The translations under genes were made by a program, and so were the position numbers. DNA of 46,807 nt. Source: JBQTIM01 sp052388135 (GTDB lineage: Bacteria; Elusimicrobiota; Elusimicrobia; FEN-1173). The stretch is from NCBI GenBank assembly GCA_052388135.1, contig JBQTIM010000090.1, positions 1-46,807 on the forward strand, read 5' to 3'. Below the pieces are notes generated by a model that was not told where the DNA came from, made no database searches, and worked only from the letters and a program-made list of their open reading frames with translations. Shown here piece after piece: positions 19,366 through 28,136 of this stretch. Every line of letters begins with the position of its first letter. The first letter of the stretch is position 1.

Positions 19366-20250
19366 CTATCCCGCATGTGGCTCGGCAACCTCCGGGGCCG
19401 GGCGCGTGCGCAGGACGTAATCGCGCGCCTTTTGCAAATCCAGCCGCCTTTCTTCCGGCGCGGGCTCCAGCTTGGCGAACTTGGCCAGGTCGCTGGTCTC
19501 CAGGACGTCCCGGTCCGGGAAGAGGGCCGGAGCCACGTTCCCGCGGCGCAGCTCCTGAAAAAGCTCGGAGGTGGTGCGGTCCAGGGCCGGGATGCCGAAA
19601 CGGCCCTCCACGTAGGCCCGCAGGGCGTCCGACAGTCGGCTGTAAAAAGTTTTCGCCGGCCCGTCCAGCGCCTCTTCCAGGGCGGACAGGGCCTCCAGCG
19701 CGGCTTCGTGGGGCGGGCGCGGCGGCGGCCCCGGCGGCGCGGCCGCGCCGTCCCGGCGGAATTTCCGCGCGAGCAGGAAGCCGCCCGTCCCCCCGGCCGC
19801 CAACAGCAGGCTCCACAGGAAAATTTTTGTCCAGTCCGTCATGGCCCCCTTGATGTCGCGGATGTCCCGCGCGTCCGGCGGCAGGACGCTCTTGATGGCG
19901 ACCGGGATCGGCGGGGTTTGGATGTATCGCGTGGCGCCGTCGGCCAGGGCGTAGGACAGAGCCAAGGGAGGGATGGTCGAGACGCCCGTTTCGTAGGCCG
20001 CCAGGAGATAGCGCCCTTCCGTCGCCGCGCCCCCGGCGCCGGCGGAACTTTCCAGAACCTCGAAACTTCCCAGGGTTTTTTCCGCGGGCCACGAAACCCA
20101 GGCCACCTCCGACGAAGAATGGACGGTGACTTGGAGCCGGATGGGGTCTCCCACGAAGGCTTCTTGAGGCTGGGCCGTGGCCTCCAGGCGCACGCCGGCC
20201 CGGGCCGCGCCCGCCAGCGACAGCGTCATCAAGACAAGGAGCGCCTTCAT
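19366..20250 (-). CDS. Bat-operon membrane protein with Ig-like domain (DUF4381-like)
   Basis: 294 residues from ATG 20250, overlapping the DUF58 stop (ATGA). Signal peptide MKALLVLMTLSLAGAARA, an Ig-like beta domain to about residue 125 (RLEATAQPQEAFVGDPIRLQ), a membrane helix near 142-160, and a cytoplasmic helical part. The segment ALRAYVEGRFGIPALDRTTS is typical of the extra membrane protein found between DUF58 and batA in many such clusters. The Ig part resembles one BatD repeat. It probably works in the same envelope complex; its direct partner is unknown. Confidence 0.78.
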   Translation of the reverse strand: MKALLVLMTLSLAGAARAGVRLEATAQPQEAFVGDPIRLQVTVHSSSEVAWVSWPAEKTLGSFEVLESSAGAGGAATEGRYLLAAYETGVSTIPPLALSYALADGATRYIQTPPIPVAIKSVLPPDARDIRDIKGAMTDWTKIFLWSLLLAAGGTGGFLLARKFRRDGAAAPPGPPPRPPHEAALEALSALEEALDGPAKTFYSRLSDALRAYVEGRFGIPALDRTTSELFQELRRGNVAPALFPDRDVLETSDLAKFAKLEPAPEERRLDLQKARDYVLRTRPAPEVAEPHAG

Positions 20251-21131
20251 CGGTACCGTTTGGCCCGCTCCCGGAAAAACGACAGGAAGGCCTTCACGTA
20301 GGAAACACCCGTTTCCACGAACACCGCGTCGGCGCCGAACCGGGCCAGGCCCTTCCGCAGGGCCGGCAGGCGTCCGCGCCCGTCGAAGACGGGCGATTTC
20401 ACCACGGCCGGCTCGCCGGTCTCCGCGTCCTCCAGCAGGAGCCGCGCGCCCCGGGGAAGGGCCGTCTCCCAAGGGTCCGAGACGGGCACGGCGATGAGGT
20501 CGTGGCGTTTCAAGGTGACGCGCAGTGTTTTTTCATAGCCGCCGTCGAGGAAGTCCGATAGGAGGAACGCCACCGCCCGGCGGCGCTGGACGCGATTCAG
20601 GAAATCCAAAGCCCCGGCCAGGGAAGTGCCCCGGCCGGCGGCGCGGGCGGCCAAGGCCTCGCGGATCAAGCGCAACGCGTGCGCCCGGCCTTTGCGGGGC
20701 GGAATGAACTTTTCCACGCGGTCGGAAAACAGGATCATCCCCGCCTTGTCTCCGTTGCGGAGAGCCGAGAAGGCGAGCACCGCCGCCACCTCCGCCGCCA
20801 GCTCCGACTTGAGCCGCCCCTGGGAACCGAAGCTCTGCGACAGGCTCGTGTCCACCAGGAACAGGACGGTGAGTTCCCTCTCCTCTATGAACTTCTTCAC
20901 GAAGGGGCGCCCCGCGCGGGCGGTCACGTTCCAGTCGATGCTTCGCACGTCGTCCCCGGGAAGGTATTCCCGCACCTCCGAGAACTCCATGCCCCGGCCC
21001 TTGAAGGTGCTGTTGTATTGCCCCGCGAAGACTTCGTCCACCAGGCGGCGGGCCGTGATCTCCAGCCGCCGGACGCGGCCGAGGACCTCGGGGGAAACGG
21101 CGGCCGAGGCCGCCGCGTTCACGGGCGCCAC
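20247..21131 (-). CDS. DUF58-family VWA-like protein
   Basis: 294 residues, GTG start. The DUF58 signature is clear: GQYNSTFKGRGMEFSEVREY, LPGDDVRSIDWNVTARAGRP, FVKKFIEERELTVLFLVD. A MIDAS-like DTSLS follows near residue 93. No membrane segments. DUF58 proteins are almost always encoded next to MoxR ATPases and are thought to be their substrates or adaptors. It lies 126 bases after moxR with no promoter seen between, and overlaps the next gene by ATGA. Confidence 0.92.
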   Translation of the reverse strand: MAPVNAAASAAVSPEVLGRVRRLEITARRLVDEVFAGQYNSTFKGRGMEFSEVREYLPGDDVRSIDWNVTARAGRPFVKKFIEERELTVLFLVDTSLSQSFGSQGRLKSELAAEVAAVLAFSALRNGDKAGMILFSDRVEKFIPPRKGRAHALRLIREALAARAAGRGTSLAGALDFLNRVQRRRAVAFLLSDFLDGGYEKTLRVTLKRHDLIAVPVSDPWETALPRGARLLLEDAETGEPAVVKSPVFDGRGRLPALRKGLARFGADAVFVETGVSYVKAFLSFFRERAKRYR

Positions 21132-21257
21132 GGGAGGCCTCGGCGCCCGACGGGATCGCGGAAGGACCGGCGGTTTCGGGAAGGAGCGCGGAACGGCGAA
21201 TTCACGGACGGCGCGCCGGCGGGGCGAAGGCTCGCGAGGCGGCCGCCGGGCCGGCCT

Positions 21258-22244
21258 TTACGGCACCTCGACTTCATTGAAGATCTCCCGCACCACGTCC
21301 TCGGACGTCTTGCCCTCGGCCTCCGCCTCGTAGGTGACCAGCACGCGGTGGCGCAGGACGTCGGGCCCCATGGCCTTCACGTCCTCGGGCGTCACGTAGC
21401 CGCGGCCGCGCAGGAACGCGTAGGCCTGGGCGGCTTTGGCCAGGGCCAGGGTGGCCCGCGGCGAGGCCCCGTATTGGATCAGAGGCTTCAGCCGCCCCAG
21501 ACGGAACTTCTCCGGGTCGCGGGTGGCGAAGATGAGGTCGAGGATGTAGCCCTTTATTTTTTCGTCCACGTAAATTTCGTCCACCAGCCGGCGGGCGGCC
21601 AGGATCTTGGCCGGCGTGACCACGCGGCGCACCGTTTCGGGGCGGCCCAGCCCCATGCGCTCCATGATGGTCTTCTCCTCCTCGCGGGAGGGATAGGACA
21701 CCTTCAGTTTGAGCATGAAGCGGTCCACCTGGGCCTCGGGGAGGGGATAGGTGCCCTCCTGCTCGATGGGGTTCTGCGTGGCCAGCACGAGGAAAGGCTC
21801 GGGCAAGGGGTGGGTTTCGTCGCCCAGGGTCACCTGGCGCTCCTGCATGGCCTCCAGGAGCGCGCTCTGCACCTTGGCCGGCGCGCGGTTGATCTCGTCG
21901 GCCAGGACCAGGTTGGCGAAAACGGGGCCTTTCTTCACGGAGAATCGCCCGTCCTTCTGGCTGTAGACCAGGGTGCCCACCACGTCGGCGGGCAACAGGT
22001 CCGGCGTGAACTGGATGCGGCGGAAATCGGTCTCCGTCACGGCGGCCAGGGTGCGCACCGCCAGGGTCTTGGCCAGGCCCGGAACGCCCTCCAGGAGCAG
22101 GTGCCCGTTGCCCAGAAGGCCCACCAGCATGCGCTCCAGCAAGTATTTCTGTCCCACGATGACCTTGCCGATCTCGGCGAAGGTCTCCTCCACGAACAGG
22201 CTTTCCGCCTTCACTTTTTCATTGATGAGACGAATGTCCGACAT
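21258..22244 (-). CDS. moxR: MoxR-family AAA+ ATPase
   Basis: 328 residues from ATG 22244, chosen because GAGGAGG lies just upstream and the protein then opens as MoxR proteins do. Walker A is GVPGLAKT near residue 50, Walker B LVLADEINRAP, sensor 1 LVLATQNPIEQEGTYPLPEA, and the C-terminal helical lid carries YGASPRATLALAKAAQA. MoxR ATPases act as chaperones that mature partner complexes, here presumably the VWA-containing Bat/DUF58 proteins. It is the first gene of the long minus-strand unit and has its own promoter at 22295-22324. Confidence 0.95.
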   Translation of the reverse strand: MSDIRLINEKVKAESLFVEETFAEIGKVIVGQKYLLERMLVGLLGNGHLLLEGVPGLAKTLAVRTLAAVTETDFRRIQFTPDLLPADVVGTLVYSQKDGRFSVKKGPVFANLVLADEINRAPAKVQSALLEAMQERQVTLGDETHPLPEPFLVLATQNPIEQEGTYPLPEAQVDRFMLKLKVSYPSREEEKTIMERMGLGRPETVRRVVTPAKILAARRLVDEIYVDEKIKGYILDLIFATRDPEKFRLGRLKPLIQYGASPRATLALAKAAQAYAFLRGRGYVTPEDVKAMGPDVLRHRVLVTYEAEAEGKTSEDVVREIFNEVEVP

Positions 22245-22294
22245 GCCTTCCTCCTCGAGAACACGCGATGAACGCCGCTGCGCGGCGGATAAAA

Positions 22295-22324
22295 AGTATA
22301 GCTCCCGGCCCCGCGCGCCGTCAA
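22295..22324 (-). promoter_or_regulatory. Promoter of the moxR-bat-acnA unit
   Basis: Minus strand: TTGACG (22324-22319), an 18-bp spacer, TATACT (22300-22295). The predicted leader of about 45 bases contains a 6-bp GC hairpin. It is back-to-back with the phoH promoter, 14 bases away. Confidence 0.7.
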
Positions 22325-22338
22325 CGTGAACGGCGTCG

Positions 22339-22367
22339 TTGACAAACGGGGGGACGGGAGATAGAAT
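22339..22367 (+). promoter_or_regulatory. Promoter of the phoH operon
   Basis: Perfect -35 TTGACA (22339-22344), a 17-bp spacer and TAGAAT (22362-22367). The predicted leader is about 110 bases and has no strong Shine-Dalgarno sequence before the phoH ATG. Confidence 0.8.
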
Positions 22368-22483
22368 TAAGGCATCCCTCCCTCGCGCGCTCATACATCA
22401 ATCCGCTCATCGGCACCCGCGGACGGCTCTCCGGGCCTTCCGCCCGGCCCTTTTGAGCCCGTCCGAGCCCGGGACCTAACCCC

Positions 22484-23458
22484 ATGGTGACCAAACGCCT
22501 CGGCCTTTCCGACCAGGAAGAGGCCTTCCTCGTTTTCGGCCAGCACGACAAGAATTTGAAGGAGCTCGAGCGCCGGTTCGGCGTGCAGATTTTCCTCAAG
22601 CCCGACCGGCCCGAGACCTCCGGCGGCGGCATGGCCCTGGCGGTGCGGGGCCGGCCGCGGTCCGTGGATCAAGCGGTGGCCACCCTTCAGGAGATGAAGC
22701 GGGCGGCCGGGCGTTTGCGCCAAAAGGGCAACCACGATGAGTCGGTGGACGTGCCGCAGGAGGTGATGCCGGGCCAGCCTTTGCCGCCGGAGACGGTCCT
22801 GGTGACGGTGACCGGCCGGCCCGTGCGCGCCCAGACGCCCCAGCAGAGGGCCTACGTGCAGGCCCTGCAGAGCCGCGACATGGTGGTGGCCATCGGCCCC
22901 GCGGGCACGGGAAAAACCTTTTTGGCCGTGGCCACGGCCCTGGCGGCTTTCCAGGCGGGCCACGTGTCCCGCATCGTGCTCACGCGGCCGGTGGTGGAGG
23001 CGGGGGAAAAGCTGGGGTTCCTGCCGGGCGATTTCCATGAGAAGGTCCATCCTTACCTGAAGCCGCTCTACGACGCTTTCTATTTCCTGTCCGGGCCCGA
23101 CCGTTTCCACCAGATGCGGGACGAGGAAAGCATCGAGATCGTGCCCCTGGCCTACATGCGCGGCCGCACGCTGGACGACGCCTTCATCATATTGGACGAG
23201 GGCCAGAACACGACGCCGCCCCAAATGAAGATGTTCCTGACGCGCATGGGCAACGGCTCCAAGGTGGTGATCACCGGCGACGTGACGCAGATCGATTTGG
23301 AGAAGAAGGACCAGTCGGGCCTTCTGGAAATCCAGAACGTGCTCAAGGACATCCCCGACATCGCCTTCGTGCGCTTCACCGGCGAGGACGTGGTGCGCCA
23401 CGGTTTGGTGAGGAAGATCATCGCCGCCTACGACCGCTGGGAAGGGAGGGGCGCGTGA
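22484..23458 (+). CDS. phoH: PhoH-family ATPase (YbeZ)
   Basis: 324 residues. An N-terminal KH-like part (about 1-75) precedes the P-loop ATPase: Walker A GPAGTGKT at 138-145, RPVVEAGEKLGFLPGD, a Walker B-like IILDEGQNTTP with D238/E239, and VITGDVTQIDL. This is the PhoH/YbeZ type, an RNA-binding ATPase that works with the endoribonuclease YbeY in rRNA maturation and quality control; ybeY lies two genes downstream. It starts the long plus-strand operon and overlaps pgpH by GTGA. Confidence 0.93.
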   Translation: MVTKRLGLSDQEEAFLVFGQHDKNLKELERRFGVQIFLKPDRPETSGGGMALAVRGRPRSVDQAVATLQEMKRAAGRLRQKGNHDESVDVPQEVMPGQPLPPETVLVTVTGRPVRAQTPQQRAYVQALQSRDMVVAIGPAGTGKTFLAVATALAAFQAGHVSRIVLTRPVVEAGEKLGFLPGDFHEKVHPYLKPLYDAFYFLSGPDRFHQMRDEESIEIVPLAYMRGRTLDDAFIILDEGQNTTPPQMKMFLTRMGNGSKVVITGDVTQIDLEKKDQSGLLEIQNVLKDIPDIAFVRFTGEDVVRHGLVRKIIAAYDRWEGRGA

Positions 23459-24978
23459 GGGCCTTTTGGAACGCGAAACTGCGCGAGCCCCTGCGGCGGC
23501 TCCTGATCCGCCTGTTGTCGTGGACGGAAAAGGGCGCGGCGCCGGCCGCCGGCGGTCCGCGCTCCCGCACCATCTCCCTGTGGAAGCGCGACATCCACGT
23601 GCCCGTCTGGCTGGTGGCGTTGGTGGTGTCCGTCTTCCTTTTTCTCGTGCTGTTGCTGGAGATCGGCATGGGCTGGTCCAACGCGGCGGCGATGTTCTTG
23701 TTCACGGCCGCCCTGGCCGGCCTTTTCATTTTCTATTTCAAGCACGACCAGCCCCACATGCTCCACGACGACGAGGCCGTGGCCCTGCTGGGCGTCCTCA
23801 TGGTGGGCGGGGTGGGCCTCATCGAGTTGTGGACGGGCGCCGCGGCGCGGTTCTCCTGGATGGCGCCCCACGGCGTGCCTTTGGCGGCTGCGCCCATCCT
23901 CACGTCCATATTGCTGTCGCCCCGGCTGGCGGTCATCGTGACCATGGCGCTGGCGCTCATCCTGGGCATGATCCAGGGGTTTTCCCTGGAGGCGGCCCTC
24001 ATCGCGTCCTTCGGCGGTCTGGCCGGGGTGGCGCGCTCCCTCTTCGTCAGCGCCCGCCGGGACTTGACCCGCGCCGGGCTGTGGGCCGCCGCGGGCCATG
24101 CCGTGGCCGTCATGATCCCGGCCCTGCTCCAGCATTGGCAGTGGCGGCAGACGGGCCACGCTCTCCTGTGGGCCGGCGTGAGCGGCGCGGCGGCCGGCCT
24201 TCTGGCGCTGAGCCTCCTTTCGCCTTTGGAAAATTTCTTCTCCCGCCTCAGCAACATCAAGCTTTTGGAGTTATCCGACGTGAACCATCCCTTGCTCAAG
24301 AGGATGAGCCTGGAGGCGCCGGGCACCTATCACCATTCCCTCATCATGGCCTCCCTGGCGGAAGCGGCGGCCCAGGCCATCGGGGCCAAAGGCCTGCTTT
24401 GCCGCGTGGGCGCCTACTTCCACGACATCGGCAAGATGGTGAAGCCGGAATATTTCGTGGAGAACCAGGGCGCCCTGGGCAACCCCCACGACCCTCTGCC
24501 GGCCAATATGTCGCGCCTTGTGATCCAGTCCCACGTGAAGGACGGCCTGGCGCTGGCCCGGCAGCACAACCTGGACCGGGCCGTCGCGGAGTTCATCCCC
24601 ATGCACCACGGCACCTCGCGCATCGAGTATTTTTACCGGCGGGCCATCGAGCAGAACATCGGCGGCGAGGAGGTGGGCGAGGAGGAATACCGCTACCCCG
24701 GCCCGCGGCCCCACAGCAAGGAGACGGCCATCGTCATGCTGGCCGATTCCATCGAGGCTTCGGCCCGCGCTTTGGAGGATCCCACCCACCAGCGCCTGCG
24801 GGACTTGGTTCAAAAAGTGGTGAGCACGAAGCTGGCCGACGGCCAGTTCGACGAGGTGCCGCTGACGCTTTCGGACCTGCACAAGATTTCGGAAAGTTTC
24901 GTCAACACCCTCACGGGCGTTTACCATTCCCGCGTGCGTTACCCCGACGCGTCCTCCCCCGCCTCCTCCCAGGCGTGA
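23455..24978 (+). CDS. pgpH: PgpH/YqfF-type membrane HD-domain phosphodiesterase
   Basis: 507 residues from GTG 23455. Several membrane helices span about 48-270, then a cytoplasmic HD domain with H293-H294 (YHHS), H323-D324 (HDIGKM), HVKDGL and MHHGTS. This matches PgpH enzymes that hydrolyse cyclic di-AMP, and the position between phoH and ybeY is the same as for yqfF in Bacillus. It lacks the large N-terminal extracytoplasmic 7TMR-HDED region of PgpH (about 700 residues), so sensing must differ. The second messenger is inferred from family and context. Confidence 0.85.
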   Translation: MRAFWNAKLREPLRRLLIRLLSWTEKGAAPAAGGPRSRTISLWKRDIHVPVWLVALVVSVFLFLVLLLEIGMGWSNAAAMFLFTAALAGLFIFYFKHDQPHMLHDDEAVALLGVLMVGGVGLIELWTGAAARFSWMAPHGVPLAAAPILTSILLSPRLAVIVTMALALILGMIQGFSLEAALIASFGGLAGVARSLFVSARRDLTRAGLWAAAGHAVAVMIPALLQHWQWRQTGHALLWAGVSGAAAGLLALSLLSPLENFFSRLSNIKLLELSDVNHPLLKRMSLEAPGTYHHSLIMASLAEAAAQAIGAKGLLCRVGAYFHDIGKMVKPEYFVENQGALGNPHDPLPANMSRLVIQSHVKDGLALARQHNLDRAVAEFIPMHHGTSRIEYFYRRAIEQNIGGEEVGEEEYRYPGPRPHSKETAIVMLADSIEASARALEDPTHQRLRDLVQKVVSTKLADGQFDEVPLTLSDLHKISESFVNTLTGVYHSRVRYPDASSPASSQA

Positions 24979-25128
24979 CGTCGTGAGCCGCGAGCGCCCG
25001 CGCCCGGCCCGCCTCCCGGCCGGTTCCCGCCGGAATTCATAATGACCGAAGCGCCGGACCCCGGTCCGCCCGGGAGAGGTCGCCGTGCCTCGCCGCGCCG
25101 GTGCGGTGCGTCCAACGCTTTTTTGTCT

Positions 25129-25239
25129 GTCATTGCGGGGAATGCTGTTTGCGACGAAGCAATCCCGGTTCTCAGCGCGCGAAGAATGCTCTCGGCGTCG
25201 GCGAAACCTGGGATGGCTTCGCCTTTGGCTCGCAATGAC
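25129..25239. repeat. CATTGCG-type dispersed palindromic repeat
   Basis: Occupies the 283-base spacer between pgpH and ybeY. Outer arms GTCATTGCG (25129-25137) and CGCAATGAC (25231-25239) pair perfectly. Inner arms CGAAGCAATCCC (25155-25166) and 25210-25221 pair with one mismatch. This is the familiar CATTGCGA...GAAGCAATCC style of intergenic repeat found in many bacterial genomes, recognised from memory. No gene or terminator is seen in the rest of the spacer. Confidence 0.75.
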
Positions 25240-25261
25240 GGCGGGATAAATCCAGGGGCTT

Positions 25262-25771
25262 ATGACGCGCCGCGCTAGCCTGCGCGTTCGTTTTTCCACC
25301 GAGCTGGACACGTCGTCCTACCGGCTGGAATCCCGGGCCGGAGTTTCACGGGCCGGTTCCTGGCGGTCCCTGGAGGCGGCGGCCCGGCGCGGCGCCCTGC
25401 GCGCTCTGCGGCGCGGGAAGGCGCGCGGGCCGGGAGTCCTGAATGTGGTGTGGACGTCCCGGGGCCGGCTCCTGGCGCTCAACCGCCGCTTCCGCCGCAC
25501 CGACGCCTACACCGACGTCATCGCCTTCCGCTACGAGGATCCCCCGCCGGGCCCCGGCCGCCGGCCGGCGGCGCCGCCTTTCGGAGACCTCTACATCGCC
25601 GTTCCCCAGGCCCGCGCCAACGCCCGCCGCTTCGGCGCCGGCCTGCGCGAGGAGCTGATCCGGCTGGTGGTCCACGGCACGCTCCACCTTTTGGGTTACA
25701 CCGACTACACTCCCCGGGCGAAAAAGGTCATGTGGACCGAGCAGGAAAAAATCGTCCGGGCGCTGGTTTGA
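25262..25771 (+). CDS. ybeY: Endoribonuclease YbeY (atypical zinc site)
   Basis: 169 residues from ATG 25262, with AGGGG just upstream. Family features: LNRRFRRTDAYTDVIAFRYE, GDLYIAVPQARANA, and the zinc motif HGTLHLLGYTDY. YbeY matures rRNA 3' ends and degrades defective ribosomes. The usual motif is HGxLHLxGYDH; here H138 and H142 are present, but the DH pair is T147-D148, so Asp (or the following Tyr149) sits where the third zinc His should be. An N-terminal extension of about 30 residues is Arg/Ser-rich. Codon bias matches the neighbours and the ORF is full-length, so it is not an obvious pseudogene. Confidence 0.88.
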   Translation: MTRRASLRVRFSTELDTSSYRLESRAGVSRAGSWRSLEAAARRGALRALRRGKARGPGVLNVVWTSRGRLLALNRRFRRTDAYTDVIAFRYEDPPPGPGRRPAAPPFGDLYIAVPQARANARRFGAGLREELIRLVVHGTLHLLGYTDYTPRAKKVMWTEQEKIVRALV

Positions 25772-25919
25772 AAAACCCGCCGGCCGCCGTCCCGCGCCCG
25801 CTTCGCCCCTTTCCCGCCGCGGACTTTTCGCCGCTCCGCGGGCCCCGAACGCTCTTCCGGCGCGTTTCTCCTTCGGCTTCGTCCCGCCCCGCCGGCGCGC
25901 GCCCGGGGCTTCCCTCCGC

Positions 25920-26951
25920 ATGGTCCTGATAGAAGCGGCCGTTTTGGTTCTTCTCTTCACGGCTTAGGCTTTCTTCGCCGCCGCGGAGGCGGCCCTCACG
26001 GCCCTCTCCAGCCTCCGCATGAAAAAAATCGGCGCTTTCCAGCCCCGCCTGGTGGCGCACTTCAGCCGCTGGCTGTCCAAGCCGCACGAGCTTCTCATCA
26101 CCATTTTGGTGGGGAACAACCTGGCCAACATGGCTTTCTCCAGCCTCACGGGGGCGCTGTTCCTGCCCCTGCTGGCCGGCGTGCCGGCGGGCGAGGTTCT
26201 CGTGTGGCTGGCGGCGTCGGCGCTGGTGCTGATTTTCGCGGAGATCGTGCCCAAGATCGTCGGGCGCGTCTACGCCGAGCGCATCGCGTCGCGGGCCCTG
26301 CCGCCGCTCTGGGGCATGGCGCGGCTCCTGACGTTCCTGTTCGTCCCCGCGCAGTGGCTCATCGCCCGCACCGGCAAGGGTTTGGAGGCGCCCGTGAACC
26401 GCCTCACGGCCCTGAGCCTGGAGGAGATGCAGCACGTGATCCAGGAGACGGAAGCCGCCGGCCAGGTGCCCCGGGAGTCGGGCGAGATGATGGCCCGCGT
26501 GCTGTCCCTGCACCGGCGCACGGTGGCCGACATCCTTCAGCCGGCCCACGCCGTGGACTCCGCGCCGCTGGAGATGCTGGACGCCGGCGGCTCCGAGGAG
26601 CTTTTCGTGGACCGGCTGGTGGAATCGGGCCGCAGCCGCGTGCCCGTGACGCGGGCCGGCGTGCCCGTGGGCGTGATCCACGCCATGGATTTGTTGAAAG
26701 AGTGGAAGGAAGGCCGCGCGGAGTCCCTGGAGGGATTGGTGCGGCCGGCCCGCTGGGTGCCGCCGTCCAAGGAAGTGGCCGAGCTCCTGGCCGATTTTCA
26801 AAAGAGCGGAGACCACATGGCCCTGGTGGAGGGCGAGGGCGGGGAATTTCTCGGCCTGGCGACTTTGGAGGACGTCCTTGAAGAAGTGGTGGGCGAGATT
26901 CTTGACGAGTACGATTTGGAGCAGAAAAAGACGGACGGGATGGCGCCGTGA
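25920..26951 (+). CDS. CNNM/CorC-type transporter with in-frame TAG near the N-terminus
   Basis: From ATG 25920 the frame reads MVLIEAAVLVLLFTA, then TAG (25965-25967), then AFFAAAEAALTALSSLR in the same frame. Together these are the first helix of a DUF21 (CNNM) domain, cut by a stop. The next in-frame ATG (26019) would give 310 residues lacking that helix. The rest is intact: membrane part to about residue 135 from 26019, then a CBS pair (RRTVADILQPAHAVDS, HMALVEGEGGEFLGLATLED). The C-terminal CorC/HlyC domain is absent. It may be a nonsense mutant, an assembly error, or a gene using an internal start. It overlaps the second CNNM gene by GTGA. Family role: Mg2+/Co2+ export or sensing. Confidence 0.75.
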
Positions 26952-27964
26952 CGGATTTCCTCCTTAAAACCGCCCTGGTTTTCCTGACGATCCTCCTGAG
27001 CGCCTACGCGTCCCTGGCGGAGACGGCCTTCATGAGCCTGTCGCGCCTCCAACTGGCGCGCCTGCGCAAGGCCTGGCCCGGACGCCTGGCGTTCTGGGAG
27101 GAGGACCCGGACCAAACTTTGGCCGCCGTCCTTTTGGCCAACAACCTCATCAACGTGGGCCTGGGCGTGTTGGCGGTGGACATGGCCATGGACGCGCAGG
27201 CTCTGTGGGGACTGCCTTTCCGCTGGGGCGGGTGGCTCTTTCCGGCGGTCATGGCCGCCGGCGTCATCGTCGTCGGGGAAATATTGCCCAAGGTGCTGGC
27301 CCGGCTGGCGCCCGAGGCTTGGGCCCTGCGGCTGGCGCCATCCTTAAGAATCGTGGTGCGGGCGCTGGGGCCGCTGGTGCAGGGCCTGTCCTCCGCCACG
27401 GGCGACGCCTTGGCGCGCCTGTCGCGGCGCGTGGCGGCGGAGCGCGCGCAATGGAGCGAGCCCGTCATCCGCACGCTCCTGGCCGGCTCCCCGCTCACGC
27501 CGTCCCTGCGCTCCATGCTCGGCAACCTTTTGGATTTCGGCCGCCGGCCCGTGTCGGAGGTGATGGTGCCGCGGGAGGAAATCGCCGCCGTGGACGCGTC
27601 CCTGCCGCGGGCCGAGATCATCGCCCGCGTGCTGGCCTCCGGCTATTCCCGCGTGCCCGTCTACCGCGGCTCGCTGGACAACGTGGTGGGCATCCTCTAC
27701 GCCAAGGATTTGCTGGTTTTCTGGCGCAGCCAGGAACTCCTGGTTTTGGAGGATTTGTTCCGGCCCGTTCAGCGCGTTCCGTCGAGCATGCCCCTGGGCC
27801 GGCTCCTGCGGGATTTCCGCGCCGGCCGCAACCATTTGGCCCTGGCCGTGGACGGCGCCGGCCGCGTGCAAGGCCTGGTGACCATGCAGGACGCTCTCGA
27901 AGCCATCGCCGGCGAGGTGGCCGAGGAGCCGGACTTAAAACAGGGACTGGCGGCCAGGGAGTAA
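26948..27964 (+). CDS. CNNM/CorC-type DUF21-CBS protein
   Basis: 338 residues from GTG 26948. A DUF21 membrane domain opens with LSAYASLAETAFMSLSRLQL and continues through VVGEILPKVLARLAPE. A CBS pair follows (RRPVSEVMVPREEIAAVDAS, GYSRVPVYRGSLDNVVGILY, NHLALAVDGAG, MQDALEAIAGEV). It ends directly after the CBS pair, without the CorC/HlyC transporter-associated domain. It is a tandem paralogue of the gene before it, and the two may form a heterodimer. Divalent-cation (Mg2+) homeostasis is inferred from the family and from mgtE next door. Confidence 0.88.
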   Translation: MTDFLLKTALVFLTILLSAYASLAETAFMSLSRLQLARLRKAWPGRLAFWEEDPDQTLAAVLLANNLINVGLGVLAVDMAMDAQALWGLPFRWGGWLFPAVMAAGVIVVGEILPKVLARLAPEAWALRLAPSLRIVVRALGPLVQGLSSATGDALARLSRRVAAERAQWSEPVIRTLLAGSPLTPSLRSMLGNLLDFGRRPVSEVMVPREEIAAVDASLPRAEIIARVLASGYSRVPVYRGSLDNVVGILYAKDLLVFWRSQELLVLEDLFRPVQRVPSSMPLGRLLRDFRAGRNHLALAVDGAGRVQGLVTMQDALEAIAGEVAEEPDLKQGLAARE

Positions 27965-28136
27965 GCGGCGCAGCGGACGGGACGCAAGCCGCCGCGCTTG
28001 TCCCGGCGGGAGGGGACGTTCGCGCGGGGGCTGGCGCAAAGGCCGCGAACAGCATAAAATCTAACCGCAGAAAGGAAAAAGCGGTTCGGGGCCGCGGGTT
28101 TCTTCCGACGCCCTGGATCTCAAAGCGCCCTCCCTT

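Noticed and set aside
19050..19853. Possible proteins inside copy A (KRKYGERKR-type peptides), with similar peptides from copy B
   Set aside because: The recurring peptides come from the T/A hairpin in several frames; start sites and codon bias are absent, and base changes preserve pairing rather than amino acids.
27979..27990. A second GEMM-like riboswitch before mgtE (GGGACGCAAGCC)
   Set aside because: Only this 12-base block matches; the P1, GGCAA and P3 parts are missing. It is part of an ordinary GC hairpin.
27965..28136. M-box Mg2+ riboswitch in the mgtE leader
   Set aside because: The conserved M-box core sequences and three-helix layout are not visible.
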